A stretch of 64,000 bases of DNA from Apricaphanius iberus (GCA_028564705.1 JAPXFQ010000344.1:67001-131000); one strand, 5' to 3'; positions 36,840 to 50,159 are shown, numbered from the stretch's first letter. The notes: generated by a model from the letters alone, not told the origin. A program made the numbers and translations.

Positions 36840-37140
36840 TAAATACTAGATTTAGGATCAGTAGAAAATCATAATCTTCAGAAGGCAGGAACATTTCAAA
36901 AACGTTCAACTCAGAGCTAACCGAAGCTAACGGAGGTTAGCAGGTGCGGTTGAGCAACTCTGCTAACCATACAAAAAATGTGTCAAATATAAGCAAGAAG
37001 CCTTGTTGGTCCATAACTTTCACTGAAACTATGTGAATTTTAATTAAAACAAGCTTTAATAATCAATATGTAAGGAAGAAATTTGATCATTTCAACTCAT
37101 TTTTACTTAAAAATGGTGCACAGACTTCTAGGACGGTTTG
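36840..37140 (+). repeat. Dispersed repeat H, copy 2
   Basis: Shares AGAGCTAACCGAAGCTAACG, TTGGTCCATAACTTT, ATGTGAATTTTAATTAAAA, GAGGAAGAAATTTGATCATT-like words and the same spacing with 61560-61835. Possibly a DNA transposon fragment; ends undefined. Confidence 0.7.
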
Positions 37141-37872
37141 ATAGTGCAGCTAGCCATGTATGTCTGATAGGTAGACGAATAATATCCAAAAATGAATAAA
37201 CATTGTGGACACAACTGCCTGCTGGTCAAGTTCAGAGTAGCAAAATAGCCAAGACTGTTAACGTCAGGCCAAGACTGAGGCCTTTCTAAAGCTGAACCTT
37301 TCCTGAAGCTAGCAGGGGACAGCTAGCTAATACCCACCAGCGCTAGTTTTGGTGTGACCTGACTTTACGTCACCAAATGAGCTCTGAGCCGATTATATTA
37401 TGAGGCAGACGCTGAGAAATAAAAGCTGAATGAAACCGAGACATGTGAGGAAGATTAGAGGATGAAAGGACAAAGACAGCGAGGCGGTGGGCTGTTAGCA
37501 GTCTGAACGCTGAGTCATTGTTTCACGAGTAAAATGATAATAATCATGTAGACGCCCAGAATCCACCAGTCCCCGCTAACAGGAGCAGTGAGTCAGTAAG
37601 AGGAGCTTGTTGCTTTCTGCTTCATTTCTCCGTCTGCAGGAAAATAACAACGTGTTGATTAACGCCCACGACTGTGAGTGTGCGCGTTGCAGTAAATGAG
37701 AGGTTGTAATGAAACGGGTAATTGCAGCAGTGAGCAGTGTCGGTGTAATTAAATGTCATTTGGTCTCAGTTTCTTTAGATTCACCTTCGGAGTCGAAATT
37801 TTTCCCTCCCAGCAGCCGCCTCGTTCAGGACCCCTGATCCGGGCCTGATCTGTATTAGATGCTGCTAATAAA
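37141..37872. other. Non-coding stretch, nothing recognised
   Basis: Ordinary intron-like sequence. Confidence 0.5.
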
Positions 37873-38319
37873 GGTACAACAGTCAACATTTTATGCTAAT
37901 AATTTCAGTTGTTAAACCTTTCATAGGAGGAAAATGAGGATTTATTTTTCTAAATCAGGTTTTCATCGTGTTATTCTTTTATTTATAAATGTCACAGTTG
38001 TTACAAACTAAATATTGTTTTTTAATATTTAGTTTACAGTTGAGTATTTTGTTAAGAAGCTGAATATTTAGTATCTAAACTACGTTTTTAGTTAGGAGGC
38101 TAAATATTTATTTTCCAAATAAAAAATAAAATAAAAAGATCACGAGTCGAGTTCTCCTCCTTGACGAGCTAACTGCGGCTAAAGGCTAGCGCCTTTCCAC
38201 GACATGTCCCTCACCATTGTGAGCTATATGTGTCTGGATAAAGGAAGGCGGGAGATTCATGTCCGCAGCAGTTAAGTTTAGGCACTTTATAGCCACTTTG
38301 AAGACATTAGCTAGCTAAT
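37873..38319. repeat. Snap-back AAATATTTAGC family, copy F6 (left-end fragment)
   Basis: GTACAACAGTCAACATTTTA, TTATAAATGTCACAGTTGTT and then TAAATATTTAG words to 38115 match the left end of copies F4, F5 and F9. The rest is replaced by plain sequence and a hAT-like MITE at 38320. Confidence 0.6.
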
Positions 38320-38829
38320 TAGGGGTGTAACGATACGTTTTTGGACCGATACGATGCGTATCGATATGAGACCAAAGGATTCGATACAAAGCGATATGTG
38401 CGTTTTTTTTAAACGATACGAATTGATACAATACATCGATACGATACATCAATTCGATAGTGACAGAATTTTGTTGTACGGTTGTACAATGACAAAGCAC
38501 TTACTTACCTATACCTATTACCGATACTAATTGAAAGCTACCCCACAAACACAAACGAACGCCTTTTCAAGGAATTTTATTTGCGTTGCTGATTTATGTA
38601 TTCCAAAAGGTTAATAAATGTAACCACACTCAAAGGTCAACATTAGAACAAGCTACTTCTTTCAGTATTAGGGGTGTAACGATACGTTTTTGGACCGATA
38701 CGATGCGCATCGATATGAGGCCAAACGATTCGATACAAAGCGATATATACGTTTTTTTAAACAATACGATTTGATCGCAGGGGTGATGCATCGATACATC
38801 GATACAATCGATGAATCCTTACACCCCTA
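38320..38829. mobile_element. hAT-type MITE, 510-bp composite with perfect 8-bp target duplication
   Basis: Ends TAGGGGTGTAACGATACG and (reverse complement) TAGGGGTGTAAGGATT are flanked by TAGCTAAT at 38312-38319 and 38830-38837. A second complete left end occurs internally at 38669, so the element contains its own start twice in direct orientation. The ATCGATAC-rich interior is shared in inverted orientation with the 318-bp element at 41194. No transposase. Confidence 0.85.
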
Positions 38830-38944
38830 TAGCTAATACATAGCTCAAAGCTGAGGACGAAGCAGGCTGTAAAATTTCAGTTTTAATGCTGTGTAACTGG
38901 ACTGAGCGCTGATAGATAAAACCGTATTTACTCACCACGTAAAG

Positions 38945-40385
38945 TAGGGCTGGCGATTCAGATTTCAAGAATCGATTCCGATTCTCAAGAGGTTGAATCG
39001 ATAACCATGAACCGATCTGATCCAGTTCCATGGCCTACCTCAGCCCCTACACCTAGTGGGGGACTATCTCCGTCTCCGTCACTCCCTGCCGGTAACTGAT
39101 GCCTCTGCCCGCTGGTGCGTTGGGGGCTCTTGGTGTCTGGGTGGGTTGGTTGGTCGGGCGATTGGTGTGTCAGACCGTGGTCTTCCTTGGATTGTTTGGG
39201 TCACCCCCTTTGGGGTTGCCGGTTTTGAATCATTGGGTGGTGCCGTTCGGTGGCTCGCAGGGGGCGGACCCACTGCCTTTTCTGTGGGTTCCTAACCTGG
39301 TCGGTTCATTGTCGGGTTTGTCTGGCCTTGGTTGGGTGCCTGTTCTCGGCGCTCCGCGGTGGGCGGGATCTGGACCCGGGGGCGTGTAGATCTGGTGTCC
39401 AGGTGCTGGCTGGGTGTAGCACGGGGGGGGGCTGCTTGGGGGGGGGTGCTTTTCCGCTGGCGCCCCAATGTGGGTGGAGGTCGGCGGTGGTGGTGTGTGT
39501 CATCTGTCACCTGGCTTCGGTCCCCCCGGTCTTGTAGTGGCGGCGGGGAACCCCTGTCGGCTGATGCCTGGTTGGGGCCCTGCTGGGGGGCGGGGCGTAT
39601 TGTAGCTCCTGGATGTTCCCCGGGGGCATCCCTCTGTTGCTCCCTTGTTGGAACGGTCGGCCCTGCGGCGGCCCTTGACTTTGGGGCCCTCTGGGCGTCC
39701 GTGTCCCCGGCCTCCTTCATGTCTACTTCGATTCCTGTTTGGCGGATTGGCGGCTCCTCACACCAACAGTCGGTCACTCGTGTGGGGAAATCTTGTGTTC
39801 ACCTGCATCCTCACAAACGGGTCTGAGGACGTCGGTGTTTGCTGATGCACTCTTGGGCTGAGGGTGTCATCAATGGTTGGTTGGTGCCAGGGGCGTTTCA
39901 GGGACATTGTTGTATTAATATACCCGTTTTTATATTTTGTAAATGTGTAGTTCTTAGTTCACTTCATTGGATTTGTTTATGTTGCTCCATCTTACTGATT
40001 GTTTATTCCACATTTTCTTTTTCCTTTTCTCTTGTTTTTTCCCTCTTTGTGTCCATAACCCCAAGAAATGATAAAGTAAATGGGCTTATAATTATAATTC
40101 TGACTACCGCACCACCAGACAGGACACGGTAATATATATGTTTCAGTGCTATTGAAAACGTGTTTTGAGCTGTTATCTCTAACATATGCCTGTAAGTCAG
40201 GGATTTAACACAGGGTGAGTTACAGTTAACCAGGAAACAACAATATATCAACACTTTCGGAACCAACCCCCAAAATTGTCTGTCTGGATTTTTTATTCCT
40301 ATTTAACTGATTAACTGATTTTTGAACTTGAGAATCGATTCCATTCTTAGACGTTTTTTTCTTTCTTATTTTTAACAAAACGCTA
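38945..40385. mobile_element. hAT-like nonautonomous repeat, interrupted copy
   Basis: It begins TAGGGCTGGCGATTCAG, follows the order of motifs of the copy at 322-670 (ATTTCAAGAATCGATTCCG, TGATCCAGTTC, TCTGGATTTTTTATTCCTAT, GAATCGATTCCATTCTTAG) and is flanked by ACGTAAAG at 38937-38944 and 40386-40393, a perfect 8-bp duplication typical of hAT. A GC-rich insert of about 1.1 kb splits it. The right terminal repeat is poorly preserved. Confidence 0.75.
39029..40130. mobile_element. GC-rich 1.1-kb insertion, class unknown
   Basis: The host repeat stops after CCAGTTC and resumes with AATATATATG, whereas the paralogue at 322-670 runs CCAGTTCAATATAG directly, so this block is a later insertion. 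It is very rich in G on the plus strand to about 39700 (runs such as GGGGGGGGCTGCTTGGGGGG), then T-rich, ending AAATGATAAAGTAAATGGGC and TTATAATTATAATTC. Long frames on both strands (39332-39826 plus, 39292-39777 minus) follow from composition and show no domain. The T-rich and AAT-like end could be a 3' end of a non-LTR element, but I cannot name it. Confidence 0.6.
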
Positions 40386-41064
40386 ACGTAAAGTTAATCC
40401 AACCTAAACTTTCACTCTTTGTTGTGTTTCCCTCGCTGTTAATTTCGATCCACTGAACAAACAGGTAGATAATTGTATTTTTTATGCTGAAAAAAGCTCA
40501 TGTTTTTAAGTTTTTCGTTTATCTGAAGTCAGAACGGTTTCAGGAATGGCGCTGTGCTCTGCATCCGCTCCTGGTGGATCTAAACCCAAAAGTTCTGGGT
40601 CGTCGGTCCTCAGACCGCCCTGTCCCGTCAGCTTGGCTCGGCTTCTGCAGGTCCAGCCTCTGCCTCATGGTGGGTCCGGTTGTGTTTTATTGAACCTGTC
40701 AAGGAGGCGACCTTTCTGCGTCCAGGGGAAGAAAGAGAGACGTTCATGAGTCTCATCAATCATCAGGATCTGGTCTGCAGCCAGGCTCCATTCTTTATTT
40801 CTCTGTTTATCCCCGTGGAGTTTCCCTAGAAACATTTTCAACACGTTATTATCTGATAACAGGTCCGGGTCTGTGTGACCAGAACCGAGAAGATGCGCCG
40901 CTTCTTGATGAAGCTCTCAGCTCCAAACTGTTGGTGGAGTGAAAACGAGTACCGACGAGGATACGACCGTTTTGTGACTGTTTTGTGTCTCAGTCCTTTA
41001 TATCCACACGTTTTTTTGTATTTTTGTCTCTACAAAAAAAAAAAATCAGGAGAGAAATAGTGGT
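40386..41064. other. Non-coding stretch, nothing recognised
   Basis: Ordinary composition; the plus frames at 40484-40749 have no recognisable domain. Confidence 0.5.
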
Positions 41065-41193
41065 AAAATGTTGTTGATTAATTTATAAATGTGACATTTT
41101 ACAACCAAAATGTTTATCTAGCAAAATAAATATTTAGTTTTTAAGCAAAACGTTTAGCTTTCTAACAATATATTTACTATTTAATATAAATAC

Positions 41194-41511
41194 TAGGGGT
41201 GTAACGATTCAACGAGTGTGGTTACATTTATTAACCTTTTGGAATACATAATTCAGCAAAGCAAATAAAATTCCTTGAAAAGGCGTTCGTTTGTGTTTGT
41301 GGGGTAGCTTTCAATTAGTATCGGTAATAGGTATAGGTAGGTAAGTGCTTTGTCATTGTACAACCGTACAACAAAATTGTGTCACTATCGAATGGATGTA
41401 TCGTATCAAATCGTATCGTTTAAAAAAACATATATTTCGCTTTGTATCGAATCGTTTGGCCTCATATCGATACGCATCGTATCGGTTCAAAAGCGTATCG
41501 TTACACCCCTA
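41194..41511. mobile_element. 318-bp hAT-type MITE with perfect terminal repeats and target duplication
   Basis: Ends TAGGGGTGTAACGAT and (reverse complement) TAGGGGTGTAACGAT are identical, flanked by ATAAATAC at 41186-41193 and 41512-41519. The interior includes TTGTACAACCGTACAAC and ATCGATACGCATCGTATCGG. It is inverted relative to the copy at 38320. No coding capacity. Confidence 0.93.
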
Positions 41512-41623
41512 ATAAATACTTTTTAACCTAATTATTTAGATTTTAAGCTAATATTCTTCTTGCTAACTAAATATTTAGCTTACCAAAAAATATTAAGTTT
41601 GGAACTAAATATTTAGATTTTAA

Positions 41624-42627
41624 AGGGGATATATAATGCTTTCAAATCCTTCCGTCTTACATGTAAATCATTCACTTGTGGTCTATGTAAAGTAGAACCA
41701 CAGTGGTTTGGTCTGAATGAGTTATTATAGCCCCACAGACCCTCCTTATATCGTTCTGAGGAGCAATAGATTACTACCGGCAGATAAACTTTTTATTGCG
41801 AAGCGATCGTCGCTAAATTCCTGTACATCATTTGTACCCCACGACAAAAACCGGCCAAAAAAAGCCCAATCGTTTTATTCAAAGCATGCAGTACAGTTAT
41901 ATCCTCAGCTAAAAGCTAGCACACATCGCTAACAGAAGCAGAACGTACAACGCTACAACTATCAAAACAATCGCCCGTACGACATATCAACACACAACAT
42001 TCATGTCTAAAATAAAGTTTACTGTCATTTTAGTGTTATTTGAAGCTTACCGCTTTGCTTTGTCCATCGTTTCCGTGGAGACAAGGAACTGACCCCTCAA
42101 TCAGACGAAGTCTTTTTGGCGAATCCCTCCTGATACAGACCGAGGTTGCTGAAGCACTCGTCCTCGAAGTGCTTCGCGCAAACGAGGAGAACTTTCCCCA
42201 CGGATGTCGGTATATTTCCACTAAAATAAAATGTAACCAGGCACTTCTCAGAGGCTCTGATGCTGGGGGTCCATGTAGGGATTTGTTTGGGTTAATACAC
42301 CCAATAACTGAACATTTTAACTTGCTTTCTTGTAACTTCGACGTGACTGACCTTGGACTACAAAATCGCCCTGGGGGAGAAAAAATGGCGGCTTCACGAA
42401 ATTGGTTACCCAGAAGTCCATTACCTTATTTGGCAGTTCAACTACAAATGCGGTGACGTAATAGACGAGAAAACGTAACAGCGAATAGAGAAAACTAAAC
42501 AGACTGAAAAATATGACCAAAAAAGAATGTAAAGATATAAACACAGCACCAGAAGATAATAAATGTAAGTTGCACATTTACATGCATTTAAGGGCTAAAA
42601 AAGTGGATTTTCCATGATATGTCTCCT
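41624..42627. mobile_element. 1004-bp TTAA-flanked nonautonomous element (family C)
   Basis: TTAA at 41620-41623 and 42628-42631 flanks ends AGGGGATATATAATG and (reverse complement) AGGAGACATATCATG. The host arm reads TTTAGATTTTAA before and TTAAGCTAAATATTTTGC after; the uninterrupted host word TTTAGATTTTAAGCTAAAT exists at 44493, so TTAA was duplicated. The interior has a frame at 42040-42456 without recognisable domain. Consistent with piggyBac-type mobilisation. Confidence 0.75.
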
Positions 42628-42720
42628 TTAAGCTAAATATTTTGCTTGCTAACGATATATTTTGCATGATATAAGATTATTACGTTTGGACGTACATAAT
42701 TAGTTACTACTTTTTGACAT

Positions 42721-44329
42721 GAGAGAATTTACACGTTTTTTCTGCAAAATATATGACTTTAATCTTTAACAGAGTTTTTGGGGGGTGGAAACTCCAAAAT
42801 ATTTTTCTATTGTTTAAAATGACGCTAATACTCAGTCGTAGGAGTCGCTCAACCACGGTTTTTCTGGCTAAAAGCACCCGAAAACCTCCATTAGCTTCGG
42901 TAAGCTCGCTTAGCTAACTTGTGGGAATCAACATTGCAACATGGCATTAATTTATATATTAATTTATTTCCGGAAAATTGCTGTGATGTTTGAGGTACTG
43001 CCGGATCGATTCTGCAGTATTTGCCCATATCTATGGAATAAAAGCCTTTGTTAGGACTAAAACAATCACCTAGTGGAGGTAAAGCATTGATGGTGGTACT
43101 AAACAGTCTAAACGCGAGCGATTGCATGCAGATTTCAGATCGAGTTGTTAGATCCAGTTCTGTGTTGCTGAACGAGAGGCAGAGTAAGTTATGAATTTTT
43201 CAGCAGCGTTTAAAGGCCAAACAGTCACATGACGGGATGGGAAAAGCTTCTCTTCCAGCTGAAGAATGTTCTTCTCTTTTCCCTTCATTATTCATTTCCA
43301 TTTCCGTTTCTTCGATATGTTCATCATACAAACACGTACATTATTGATTCGTAAACTTTTTTTGACCCAGTGTATAAATTGGTAATGGATCACTGAACCG
43401 TTTCAGGACGTAAAACTGAAATACACAAATATACACATTTATATACATGAAAAACAACGACAGTGGAGCACATGTTGCAACACGATCCAAGTAACATTGA
43501 AAGAACCTTTGAACTTGTTGGATTTAGCAGAACTTTTAATCTGTACCGAATGCAGGAGCGACTCTTCAGGGATCAGCTGCTAATTAGAGGAAAATCTGCT
43601 GAGAAAAGGAGGAACTTCAGAAGTTTCTCCAAACCTTTGGTGAAGGATGGAGTTTGTTTCCATCCATCAGAGAACCCTTCATGGTAAAGGATTTAATAAT
43701 CTCCTAACCTTTCACAGGTTCCCTGTAATTACTTTGACCGGTACCAATCCTAGCCGGGTCAAACTCATTTTCCAGCAAACTGGGTTGGGTTTTTTTTGTG
43801 TGTGTGTTTCTGATTATCTTCCAGAAATCCATTAAAGTTCACTGGAAAATTCCCATCAGGTTTGATTAGGCTCCAGCTCTGAGAGGTCCAATCAGCTGGG
43901 AACCGGACATTTGGTCGGTGCAGCTTCAGAGTTCTGCAGAGGTCCAGTCTGAAGCCGGGTACTGATGCTGAATCGAGGACGTTAAAACGATTTACGCTCC
44001 AACAGCTCAAAGGATCGGCGTGAGAACTACCACTACAGGCAGTCGGGATGTAGCCGCAAAAATAATGGTTCTGTACGTTTTCTGTACACTTTAACCCAGA
44101 CAAATAAATACAAACGTCCATATTAGGTTGTTTTTTTTCATCAGCATTAAAAAAATAACCTTTTTTTCATGGATTTCTTTTCAATTCCTGAAATTAATTT
44201 GATTTTTTAACTAAAGACTTTGTGGAAAGCTGCAGGCATCCGATTAAAAATGAGGCTTTACTTTTCTTTTAGTAGATTTATTCAACTCCTTCTCTAGTCC
44301 CAATCGTGTATGGTTCTATAAAGTAAACG
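42721..44329. other. Non-coding stretch, nothing firmly recognised
   Basis: Around 42830-42925 are words (TCGCTCAACCACGGTTTTTC, CTCCATTAGCTTCGG) related to the edge of dispersed repeat H on the minus strand. The rest is plain; frames at 43463-43835 and 43765-44121 lack domains. Confidence 0.45.
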
Positions 44330-47300
44330 TGTAAGACAAATATTACGTTTTTAAGCTAAATATTCTTCTTGCTAACTAAATATTTAGCTTGCCCAAAATA
44401 TTAAGTTTGGAAGTAAATATTTTGATTTTATGCTCAATATCTTAGCCTAAATGTTTAGCTTACTACCAAGATATTGAGTTTGGACCCAAAAATTTAGATT
44501 TTAAGCTAAATATCTTGCTTTCTAACTAAATATTTTGCTTGATATCACAAGATTAAGTTTGGACATAAATAATTAGTTATTAAGCTTAACATCTAGTTAG
44601 CTTTTGAAATATTTTGCTTACTAAAAAAATATTGAATTTAGACCTAAATATTTCGTTTTAAAGCTAAACATTTTTGTTTGCTAACTAAATATTTTGCTTG
44701 CTAACAAAATATTGAATTTAGACCTAAATATTTAGTTTTAAAGTTAAACATTTTTCTTTGCTAACTAAATATTTTGCTTACTAACAAAATATTGAATTTA
44801 GACCTAAATATTTAGTTTTAAAGTTAAACATTTTTGTTTGCTAACTAAATATTTTGCTTTCTAACTATATATTGAGTTTGGACCTGAACAGTTAGATTTT
44901 AAGCTAAATATTTTTACTTGCTAACTAAATACTTAGGTTGCTAACTAAACATTGAGTTTGGACCCAAACATTTAGATTTTAAGCTAAATATCTTGCTTGC
45001 TAACTCAATTTTTTGCTTGATATCAAAAGATTAAGTTTGGACATAAATAATTATTTATTAAGCTTAATATTTAGTTAGCTTTTGAAATATTTTGCTTACT
45101 AAAAAAATATTGAATTTAGACCTAAATATTTAGTTTTAAAGCTAAACATTTTTGTTTGCTAACTAAATATTTTGCTTGCTAACAAAATATTGAATTTAGA
45201 CCTAAATATGTAGTTTTAAAGCTAAACATTTTTGTTTTCTAACTAAATATTTTGCTTACTAACAAAATATTGAATTTAGACCTAAATATGTAGTTTTAAA
45301 GCTAAACATTTTTGTTTTCTAACTAAATATTTTGCTTACTAACAAAATATTGAATTTAGACCTAAATATGTAGTTTTAAGGCTAAACATTTTTGTTTGTT
45401 AACTAAATATTTTGCTTACTAACAAAATATTGAATTTAGACCTAAATATGTAGTTTTAAGGCTAAACATTTTTGTTTGTTAACTAAATATTTGCTTACTA
45501 ACAAAATATTGAATTTAGACCTAAATATGTACTTTTAAGGCTAAAGATTTTTGTTTTCTAACTAAATATTTGCTTACTAACAAAATATTGAATTTAGACT
45601 AAATATGTAGTTTTAAAGCTAAACAATTTTGTTTGCTAACAAATATTTTGCTTACTAACAAAATTTGAATTTAACCTAAATATGTATTTTAAGCTAAACA
45701 TTTTTGTTTGCTAACTAAAATTTTGCTTACTAACAAAATATGAATTTAGACCTAAATATGTAGTTTTAAGCTAAACATTTTTGTTTGCTAACTAAATATT
45801 TTGCTTACTAACAAAATATTGAATTTAGACTAATATGTAGTTTAAAGCTAAACATTTTTGTTTGCTAACTAAATATTTTGCTTACTAACAAAATATTGAA
45901 TTTAGACCTAAATATGTAGTTTTAAGGCTAAACATTTTTGTTTGCTAACTAAATATTTTGCTTACTAACAAAATATTGAATTTAGACCTAAATATGTAGT
46001 TTTAAGGCTAAACATTTTTGTTTGCTAACTAAATATTTTGCTTACTAACAAAATATTGAATTTAGACCTAAATATGTAGTTTTAAGGCTAAACATTTTTG
46101 TTTTCTAACTAAATATTTTGCTTACTAACAAAATATTGAATTTAGACTAAATATGTAGTTTTAAAGCTAAACATTTTTGTTTGCTAACTAAATATTTTGC
46201 TTACTAACAAAATATTGAATTTAGACCTAAATATGTAGTTTTAAGGCTAAACATTTTTGTTTGCTAACTAAATATTTTGCTTACTAACAAAATATTGAAT
46301 TTAGACCTAAATATGTAGTTTTAAAGCTAAACATTTTTGTTTTCTAACAATATTTTGCTTACTAACAAAATATTGAATTTAGACCTAAATATGTAGTTTT
46401 AAAGCTAAACATTTTTGTTTTCTAACTAAATATTTTGCTTACTAACAAAATATTGAATTTAGACCTAAATATGTAGTTTTAAAGCTAAACATTTTTGTTT
46501 TCTAACTAAATATTTTGCTTACTAACAAAATATTGAATTTAGACTTAATATGTAGTTTTAAAGCTAAACATTTTTGTTTGCTAACTAAATATTTTGCTTG
46601 ATATCACAAGATTAAGTTTGGACGTAAATAATAATTTCTTAAGCTTAACATTTAGTTAGCTTTTGAAATATTTTGCTTACTAACAAAATATTGAATTTAG
46701 ACTTAAATATTTAGTTTTAAAGCTAAACATTTTTGTTTGCTAACTAAATATTTTGCTTACTAACAAAATATTGAATTTAGACTTAAATATGTAGTTTTAA
46801 GGCTAAACATTTTTTGTTTCTAACTAAATATTTTGCTTACTAACAAAATATTGAATTTAGACCTAAATATGTAGTTTTAAAGCTAAACATTTTTGTTTTC
46901 TAACTAAATATTTTGCTTACTAACAAAATATTGAATTTAGACTAAATATGTAGTTTTAAAGCTAAACATTTTTGTTTGCTAACTAAATATTTTGCTTTAC
47001 AAAATTATTTGACTAAATATAATTTTAAGCTAACATTTAGTTGCTAAATATTTTGCTTACTAACAAAATATTGAATTTAGACTTAAATATTAGTTTTAAA
47101 GCTAAACATTTTTGTTTCTAACTAAATATTTTGCTTACTAACAAAATATTGAATTTAGACTAAATATGTAGTTTAAAAGTAAACATTTTGTTCTAACTAA
47201 ATATTTTGCTACTAACAAAATATGAATTTAGACCTAAATATTAGTTTTAAGGCTAAACATTTTTGTTTGCTAACTAAATATTTTGCTTACTAACAAAATA

Positions 47301-47557
47301 TTGAATTTAGACCTAATATGTAGTTTTAAGGCTAAACATTTTTTTTTGCTAACTAAATATTGTCTTACTAACAAAATATTGAATTTAGACCTAAATATGT
47401 AGTTTTAAAGCTAAACATTTTTGTTTTCTAACTAAATATTTTGCTTACTAACAAAATATTGAATTTAGACCTAAATATGTAGTTTTAAAGCTAAACATTT
47501 TTGTTTTCTAACTAAATATTTTGCTTACTAACAAAATATTGAATTTAGACCTAAATA
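44330..47557. repeat. 80-bp satellite array derived from the AAATATTTAGC family (F8)
   Basis: The first 300 bp are irregular AAATATTTAGCTTGC-like units. From about 44620 a unit of 80 bp repeats, for example ACTAACAAAATATTGAATTT at 46361, 46441 and 46521, with the rest of the unit reading AGACCTAAATATGTAGTTTT and AAAGCTAAACATTTTTGTTT. About 36 copies. Variants GATATCACAAGATTAAGTTT appear near 44540, 45010 and 46600, suggesting higher-order units. No stop-free frame. It ends abruptly at 47557 without a terminal repeat. Confidence 0.95.
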
Positions 47558-48929
<1,372 letters not shown>

Positions 48930-49760
48930 TTCATCACTTATTTATTAGTTAGTTACACATTTATTTACTTACTTTTAATTGTTAATCTAAATTTCTAAAT
49001 TCAATTTATTTGCTCATATATTTACCTACTTCCAGTTGTGTTAAACATTTACTTATTATTTTTACTCTTTTATTTAATTTCACATTTATTTATTTATTTA
49101 TTTAGTTAGTTACTTAATTTTTCAATTGATTTGCTAATATATTTTCTTATTTCTAAATGTATTTATGTACTAATTTCTCCTTATATATTGATATATTTAC
49201 TTTACTTACAAATTTATTTACTTATTTCAAATTGTAGTTCTACATTTTTAGATGTGTTAGTTATTCCACTTATTTGCTGATATATTTACTTACTTACAGT
49301 TGTGTTAAAAAAATCTTATTTTTTTGTACTTTTATTTAATCACATATTTATTTATTCATTCATTTAATTATTTGTTCATTCATTAGTTAATTTATTTTTT
49401 TCTTCTAAATGTATTTATGTATTAATTTCTTGTTATTTCTTATTTCCATACATATTTATTTACTTCCAATTTTACGTACATTTATTTACTTCTTTTAAAT
49501 TGTGGTTCAGTATTTTTGAATTTGTTAATTCTACTTATTGCTCATATATTTACTTACTTCCATGTTTTGTTACACATTTAATTATTCTTTTTACGCATTT
49601 ATTTATTTATTTATTTATTCAATCATGTTTTAATTTATTTATGTAGTAAACTCTCAATTTTATTTACTTATATATTTACTTATTTACATCAAATTTTACT
49701 TACACATTTTTTTACCTATTTTAAATTGCATTTATTTGTTTTACATTTTGCGAGGCCACA
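48930..49760. repeat. Degenerate ATTT/ACTT low-complexity tract
   Basis: TTATTTATTTA, TTTACTTACTT and variants fill about 830 bp. Longer words such as ATATATTTACTTACTTCC recur at irregular 150-250-bp steps (49015, 49270, 49545, 49665), suggesting an old array of larger units. Confidence 0.8.
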
Positions 49761-50159
49761 TAAATAAATAAAAGATTATTTCCCATTAATTTTTCTAAAC
49801 CATGCTAAATAAAAGAAATATACTTTATAGAATTGGACTTACATACCACAGTGATTTAATGCAATACCAATTAGCGCATGCTGTACACATGGAAACAGTT
49901 GCATAGATTCACATCTACAATTTAAAACATACTTAAATCTAATGCATGTTGTTGAACAGTAGATTCAGTATATTATAAATACATATATGACGTATGGTGG
50001 ATTATTACCCCATGTAAGTAGCACAGTCTAATGTGGTGTGTATGAGGGGGCTCAGAGCCCCTGCAGTCTCCTCTAGCAGCGGCTCTGGTGGATGTGTCAC
50101 CTGTTAGCCTTTATTGGGGTGGGATTAAAGGTCCTTTTTGAGACTCTTTTGGGGCTTGT
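49761..50159. other. Non-coding stretch, nothing recognised
   Basis: AT-rich, then a short GC-richer patch near 50045-50130 (GGGGCTCAGAGCCCCTG is self-complementary). No coding signal. Confidence 0.45.

Larger units (their letters stand above)
41065..42720. repeat. Snap-back AAATATTTAGC family, copy F7 (carrier of two insertions)
   Basis: Left part begins AATTTATAAATGTGACATTT and has AAATAAATATTTAGTTTTTA words. It is interrupted by a hAT MITE at 41194-41511 and by a TTAA-flanked element at 41624-42627, and resumes after each. Removing both leaves about 330 bp of degenerate arm sequence resembling the start of copy F8. Confidence 0.65.

Noticed and set aside
39292..39826. Overlapping 161- and 164-codon frames on both strands in the G-rich block
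   Set aside because: Extreme base composition removes stop codons; no domain, and the frames mirror each other.
42040..42456. 138-codon frame as a transposase of the TTAA element
   Set aside because: No recognisable transposase motif or acidic triad; composition is ordinary.
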